This document shows, in pieces, positions 62,101 to 64,000 of a stretch of DNA of 64,000 nt. The stretch is taken from contig OZ026526.1 of assembly GCA_964019695.1 (NCBI GenBank), positions 7,459,254 through 7,523,253 on the forward strand, written 5' to 3'. The position numbers were made by a program, and so were the translations under genes. The notes under the pieces are model-generated. The model did no database searches. It saw only the letters and a list, made by a program, of their open reading frames with translations, and had not been told where the DNA came from. This stretch comes from Loripinus fragilis. Lineage: Eukaryota; Mollusca; Bivalvia; Lucinida; Lucinidae. Numbering within the stretch: the stretch's first letter is position 1; the number at the start of each line of letters is the position of its first letter.

Positions 62101-64000
62101 GATCCGCTAAGCAGCGACAAAATTAAGATATAATTATTATTTTGTTTACTGCGAATTGTGCCAAGAACCACGTGCTGTTAAGAGTTTCCAGATCGACTAA
62201 GGTAAAAATGGGGAATTCCTAATAACATATACGAAAGTGGTATCTAAAAACTAATGCCAAAATAAATTATTTAACCAGGCTTTCCAGACCCTATCTAAAA
62301 AAATGCAGCCGACCCTATTCTTCTCGCTGCAATCATGAACAACTATGTTTGTCGCAAGTTCCCTACATTTTGGTAGTTTTCCGCCGCAGCAAGTAAAAAA
62401 CGAACATCTTTCTTTAATTTTCAGAAATCGTCAAGAAAAACATCACAAACTAGACTGATCTTTTAAAACATGATATAGGACATTTTGCTATATTTTCAGT
62501 CCTGACATCTGAATAACATGATCAAAATATTAAAAATACATGTATCCCAGCCTACACTACCAATAGCATTTCAGATTGCTTTCATAGACTCTTTTTTGGA
62601 TCAAACTTAAAATTAAAAAAAAATGCCAAGAAATTGATTTGGCGGCAAATCTATTCACTAACCTGAGTAATATACTGTGGTTCCTGGTGACTTGATATTA
62701 GAGCTGATAGCGTAGATCTTGCTGTAACCTTTGGTTTTGAATCGGAGTCTACAGAAATCTGACCTGCTCTGTTCATGAACGTTGGTACCTACCAAATTAA
62801 AAAGTAGATAATTAGACATGCATACAAGTTTTTGTACTTATCGAATCAGCGTAAAGCCAAGTCTCAGACGAGCCTGCGCATATGCGCAGTCTCGTCTGAG
62901 ACTTGACTTTTCGCATACATAAACTGTGGAAGTAGGGAAAGGCTTAGGCAGGCCATTAGTCCTCTAACACATCTCGATATGCCAGCATGGGCGTTTATAT
63001 GAGGTTTTTGCGCATATGCGATAGGTTCCAAAATCTCGCGTACTGGCCTAATAATAATCAGACAGTATTGGATGCAATATCCAACAATACACGACATAGC
63101 AATATGTAGGTATATCTTTTGCATTCTCCTTTAATTTTGGCGAACAATTGATTCTTGTTAGCTTAAAGCCCTCAAGACAACGGGTTTTATCTTGAGGTAT
63201 CATAAATTCATTCACTGGCGTTTCATTTTGATACACACTGTATATAAATTCGAGTTAGGGTATTACTAATTAATTTTTTAAGTAATTTTCATTTTCTGCA
63301 TCTGAAGCTTAAGGCAGGAATGCACCTTTTTCTTGGGAGTAACTGCCCATTACATTTAAATGATCATAGTGTGTTTTTTGGTTCCTTTCTCCGTTGAAAG
63401 TTGAAGGTTAAATAACTAAAAAGTGATCAATTGTGACACTCCAGATTTGAATGGACTCGATTTCATTAAAGTTTTATTTTTCCTATTGAAAATACATATC
63501 TACAAATATTTATAAACTTGACAAATTCATGATAATCATGATCAGAGGTCCGACTAATAGAGCATCCTTTAACCCTTTCCTTCCTGAGTATTCATGCTAA
63601 GTTCCACCCACTATAAATAATTATATAAATAAACTTTCACGTTTGTACATAGAACCAAGAAATTGCATGTAAGGTCCACTAGTATATGATCATATCTAAT
63701 CATATTTCCATAAGCAAGCAGAGTAGTCCCTGACCAGGCAGCTCTTACAAGAGCTGCCTGATCGGGCTCTGCTCTGCTTGCAAAAGTGTTAAAATGCGTC
63801 TTTATAAGGTAAAGGGTAATGCTGAAGCAACACCAATAACATGTAATCATTCATTTGTACCTGTAACAAAATGGAATTCTCCGCCTTCCCCACTATGTTC
63901 TATGCAGTCAGCAGCCCAGTATAGAAATATATCATTTCCTCGTCCCTCTAAGCTGATAGTAAGGCCCGAGGCCTGAGCCCCTACTGTATCTCTCATTGGT
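55977..64000 (-). CDS. Gene 3: unrecognised, probably extracellular protein, 5' partial
   Basis: Six minus-strand exons join with consistent phases into 524 visible residues and a stop: 64000-63861, 62788-62663, 61041-60854, 58894-58075, 56869-56713, 56121-55977. I do not recognise the family. The N-terminal visible part (about 150 residues) looks like a beta-rich globular domain with few cysteines (DIFLYWAADCIEHSGEG, RSDFCRLRF). A 273-residue exon is basic and rich in Tyr, Arg and Pro, with RRRR and KRKRR sites. The C-terminal part has a few cysteines, including CTC and RCS. No membrane segment is seen. The dibasic and furin-like sites suggest a secreted proprotein or matrix protein, but this is inference. 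The start of the gene is beyond 64000. Confidence 0.7.
56713..56869 (-). CDS. Gene 3 exon preceded by decoy acceptor array
   Basis: 157 bases, phase 1 in, phase 2 out; acceptor TTTTTTAG, donor GTGGGT. Encodes NKYYGMDHDAYEHTVTNEC, TKSDHDLPDQGTYESQTQYN and FNIHMGQMTVY. Its acceptor and first codons are the template of the roughly 67-bp tandem array at 56879-57570. Confidence 0.78.
56879..57570 (-). repeat. About ten ~67-bp tandem copies of an exon start with its splice acceptor
   Basis: Each unit read on the minus strand has a T-rich tract, TAG, then a relative of ATAAATACTACGGTATG, CATGATGCC and CACAGTAACCAATGAAT. This is the acceptor and first ~50 bases of the gene 3 exon 56869-56713. Units are 10-25% diverged. 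The nearest copies lead to stops within six codons if used in phase. Confidence 0.88.
57722..58060. mobile_element. GACGTC-MITE copy next to the long gene 3 exon
   Basis: GAGGATCTTACATGAGTGCT, AATTTATTAACCAAGATG, CACTAGTGGTTTATCGATTT and CACTCCCAGACAAGACATCG; ends about 15 bases past the donor of exon 58894-58075. Confidence 0.65.
58075..58894 (-). CDS. Gene 3 long basic Tyr/Arg/Pro-rich exon
   Basis: 820 bases, phase 0 in (acceptor ATTTTACAG), phase 1 out (donor GTGAGT). Codes 273 residues uninterrupted, by far the longest open frame in the window. Low-complexity character: YLDYDYYADPFGQF, RSPYYRGASK, RNSYRGRLPTGRRFGNR. RRRR lies at exon residues 138-141 and KRKRR at 195-199, the latter a good proprotein-convertase site (RKRR before His). 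After it comes a more ordered segment (NPLYNNSIDFIFATYWFFPA, DQKCIEKKL). Confidence 0.85.
58945..59790. repeat. GACGTC-MITE fragment and GCGGATCC repeat
   Basis: 58945-59170 is a partial MITE (AAGTTTGATAAATTC, ACAGGAGAGCACATG). 59515-59790 is a GCGGATCC copy with GATCATCATCGGCCCAACAT and CCCCTCTGGATCCGCGCATG. Confidence 0.55.
60225..60310. repeat. Palindrome containing AGGTCAAAGGTCA
   Basis: CAATATGAACGACCTTGACTG...AAGGTCAAAGGTCAAGG pairs with TTGACCTTTGACCTTACAG...GGCTCATATTGG. Each arm contains a direct repeat of the nuclear-receptor half site AGGTCA with one-base spacing. Similar GGTCAAxGTCAA strings nearby (59370, 60415) mark a dispersed repeat. Confidence 0.6.
60643..60855. mobile_element. 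MITE with TA target sites at a gene 3 splice donor
   Basis: 213 bp; inverted ends begin GGGTAAATTCGGGTTACTTC on the left and, read from the right, GGGTAAAGTCAGGTAACTTC. TA flanks both sides. Central hairpin CCAGATGAGACGGCTC. The right end overlaps the last bases of exon 61041-60854 or lies 9 bases past the alternative donor. Confidence 0.8.
60854..61041 (-). CDS. Gene 3 exon with donor at a MITE terminus
   Basis: Phase 1 in, phase 0 out. Encodes VSQFSIFEFTEDRLKEEHNK, TSAEGIEFVRKHPEYIEEYE and FTYDPSDEPGDSIEE, an acidic helical-looking stretch. The acceptor (ACAATGCAG) was chosen because the stronger-looking one at about 61092 leads to a stop in the required phase. Two phase-0 donors are possible: GTATAC after 60866, or GTAAAG after 60854. 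The latter adds VYRR and falls in the end of a MITE (60643-60855). Confidence 0.68.
61190..61520. repeat. Dispersed 330-bp repeat, copy 2 (inverted)
   Basis: Reverse complement of 17800-18130; shares GGAGGGACGCAAATAATTAC and CATAGCTTAATTCTACTTTT. Confidence 0.65.
61628..61865. mobile_element. CAACAATTGTTGG-MITE, full copy
   Basis: CCCCGAGGTTATAAAAC at the left mirrors TTTAATAACCTCGGGG at the right; internal AATGCCAACAATTGTTGGCA. About 238 bp, the cleanest copy. Confidence 0.7.
61870..62655. other. Gene 3 intron, nothing recognised
   Basis: No exon, RNA gene or repeat family identified. Confidence 0.3.
62663..62788 (-). CDS. Gene 3 exon
   Basis: 126 bases, phase 1 to 1; acceptor TTTGGTAG, donor GTTAGT. 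Encodes TNVHEQSRSDFCRLRFKTKG and IYAISSNIKSPGTTVYYS. Another open frame exists here, but only this one keeps phase with both neighbouring exons. Confidence 0.7.
62858..62915. repeat. GCGC-type perfect hairpin
   Basis: AAGTCTCAGACGAGCCTGCG and its inverse around CATATG; fragment of the GCGCATATGCGC family. Confidence 0.65.
63708..63785. repeat. Perfect hairpin near the gene 3 exon at the window end
   Basis: AAGCAGAGTAGTCCCTGACC...GGCAGCTCTT pairs with AAGAGCTGCC...GGGCTCTGCTCTGCTT. 75 bases from the 63861 donor. Confidence 0.6.
63861..64000 (-). CDS. Gene 3 exon (cut by window end)
   Basis: Open frame from the window edge to donor GTACAA, phase 1. Encodes MRDTVGAQASGLTISLEG, NDIFLYWAADCIEHSGEG and GEFHFVT. 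The other two frames contain early stops. Phase and residue style match the next exon. Confidence 0.72.

Overview
The window is animal nuclear DNA: AT-rich, intron-rich and crowded with short palindromic mobile elements. Domain content (cysteine-rich SRCR, CCP/sushi, EGF, ShK, Ly6/uPAR and VWA modules in secreted or membrane proteins), mostly phase-1 introns and many MITE, SINE and Tc1/mariner remnants suggest a marine invertebrate, most likely a bivalve mollusc. That taxonomic call is inference; no marker gene fixes it.

Three protein-coding genes can be assembled exon by exon with consistent splice phases. Gene 1 (+, about 2155-25753, 5' end outside the window) is a scavenger-receptor-like membrane protein: two and a half SRCR domains, three CCP domains, two EGF-like modules, one transmembrane helix and a short tail. 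Gene 2 (-, 50036-30395, complete CDS, 8 exons, 363 residues) is a secreted protein with signal peptide, ShK domain, 10-cysteine Ly6/uPAR domain, Thr/Pro linker and VWA domain with intact MIDAS residues; I do not recall this combination as a named family. Genes 1 and 2 are convergent. Gene 3 (-, from beyond 64000 to 55977, 524 residues visible) is an unrecognised, probably extracellular protein with a long basic Tyr/Arg/Pro-rich exon carrying furin-like sites.

Between and inside the genes nearly everything recognisable is repetitive: at least ten MITE or hairpin families present in several copies, two tRNA-derived SINE families (one copy with a clear 10-bp target duplication), a decayed mariner transposase, a nested Tc1-like foldback, large palindromes (27.0-27.9 kb, 55.2-55.9 kb), a minisatellite grown from a MITE end, and long poly-C/poly-G tracts.

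The most unusual signals are at gene structure level. A 139-bp unit holding the acceptor and first half of a CCP exon is tandemly repeated four times. A roughly 67-bp unit holding an acceptor and the start of a gene 3 exon is repeated about ten times upstream of the real exon. A MITE with TA target sites lies exactly at a gene 3 splice donor. Three copies of one MITE family sit within tens of bases of gene 1 exons. A zinc-finger-like coding remnant is split by another MITE.

Short family labels used below: GACGTC-MITE, TTTCGCGAAA-MITE, GCGCATATGCGC-MITE, AAAACCTGT-MITE, AAAGAACC-hairpin, ATTCATGATT-hairpin, CAACAATTGTTGG-MITE, GCGGATCC repeat, GATCAGGAATC repeat and GATCAGGAAATACC repeat.
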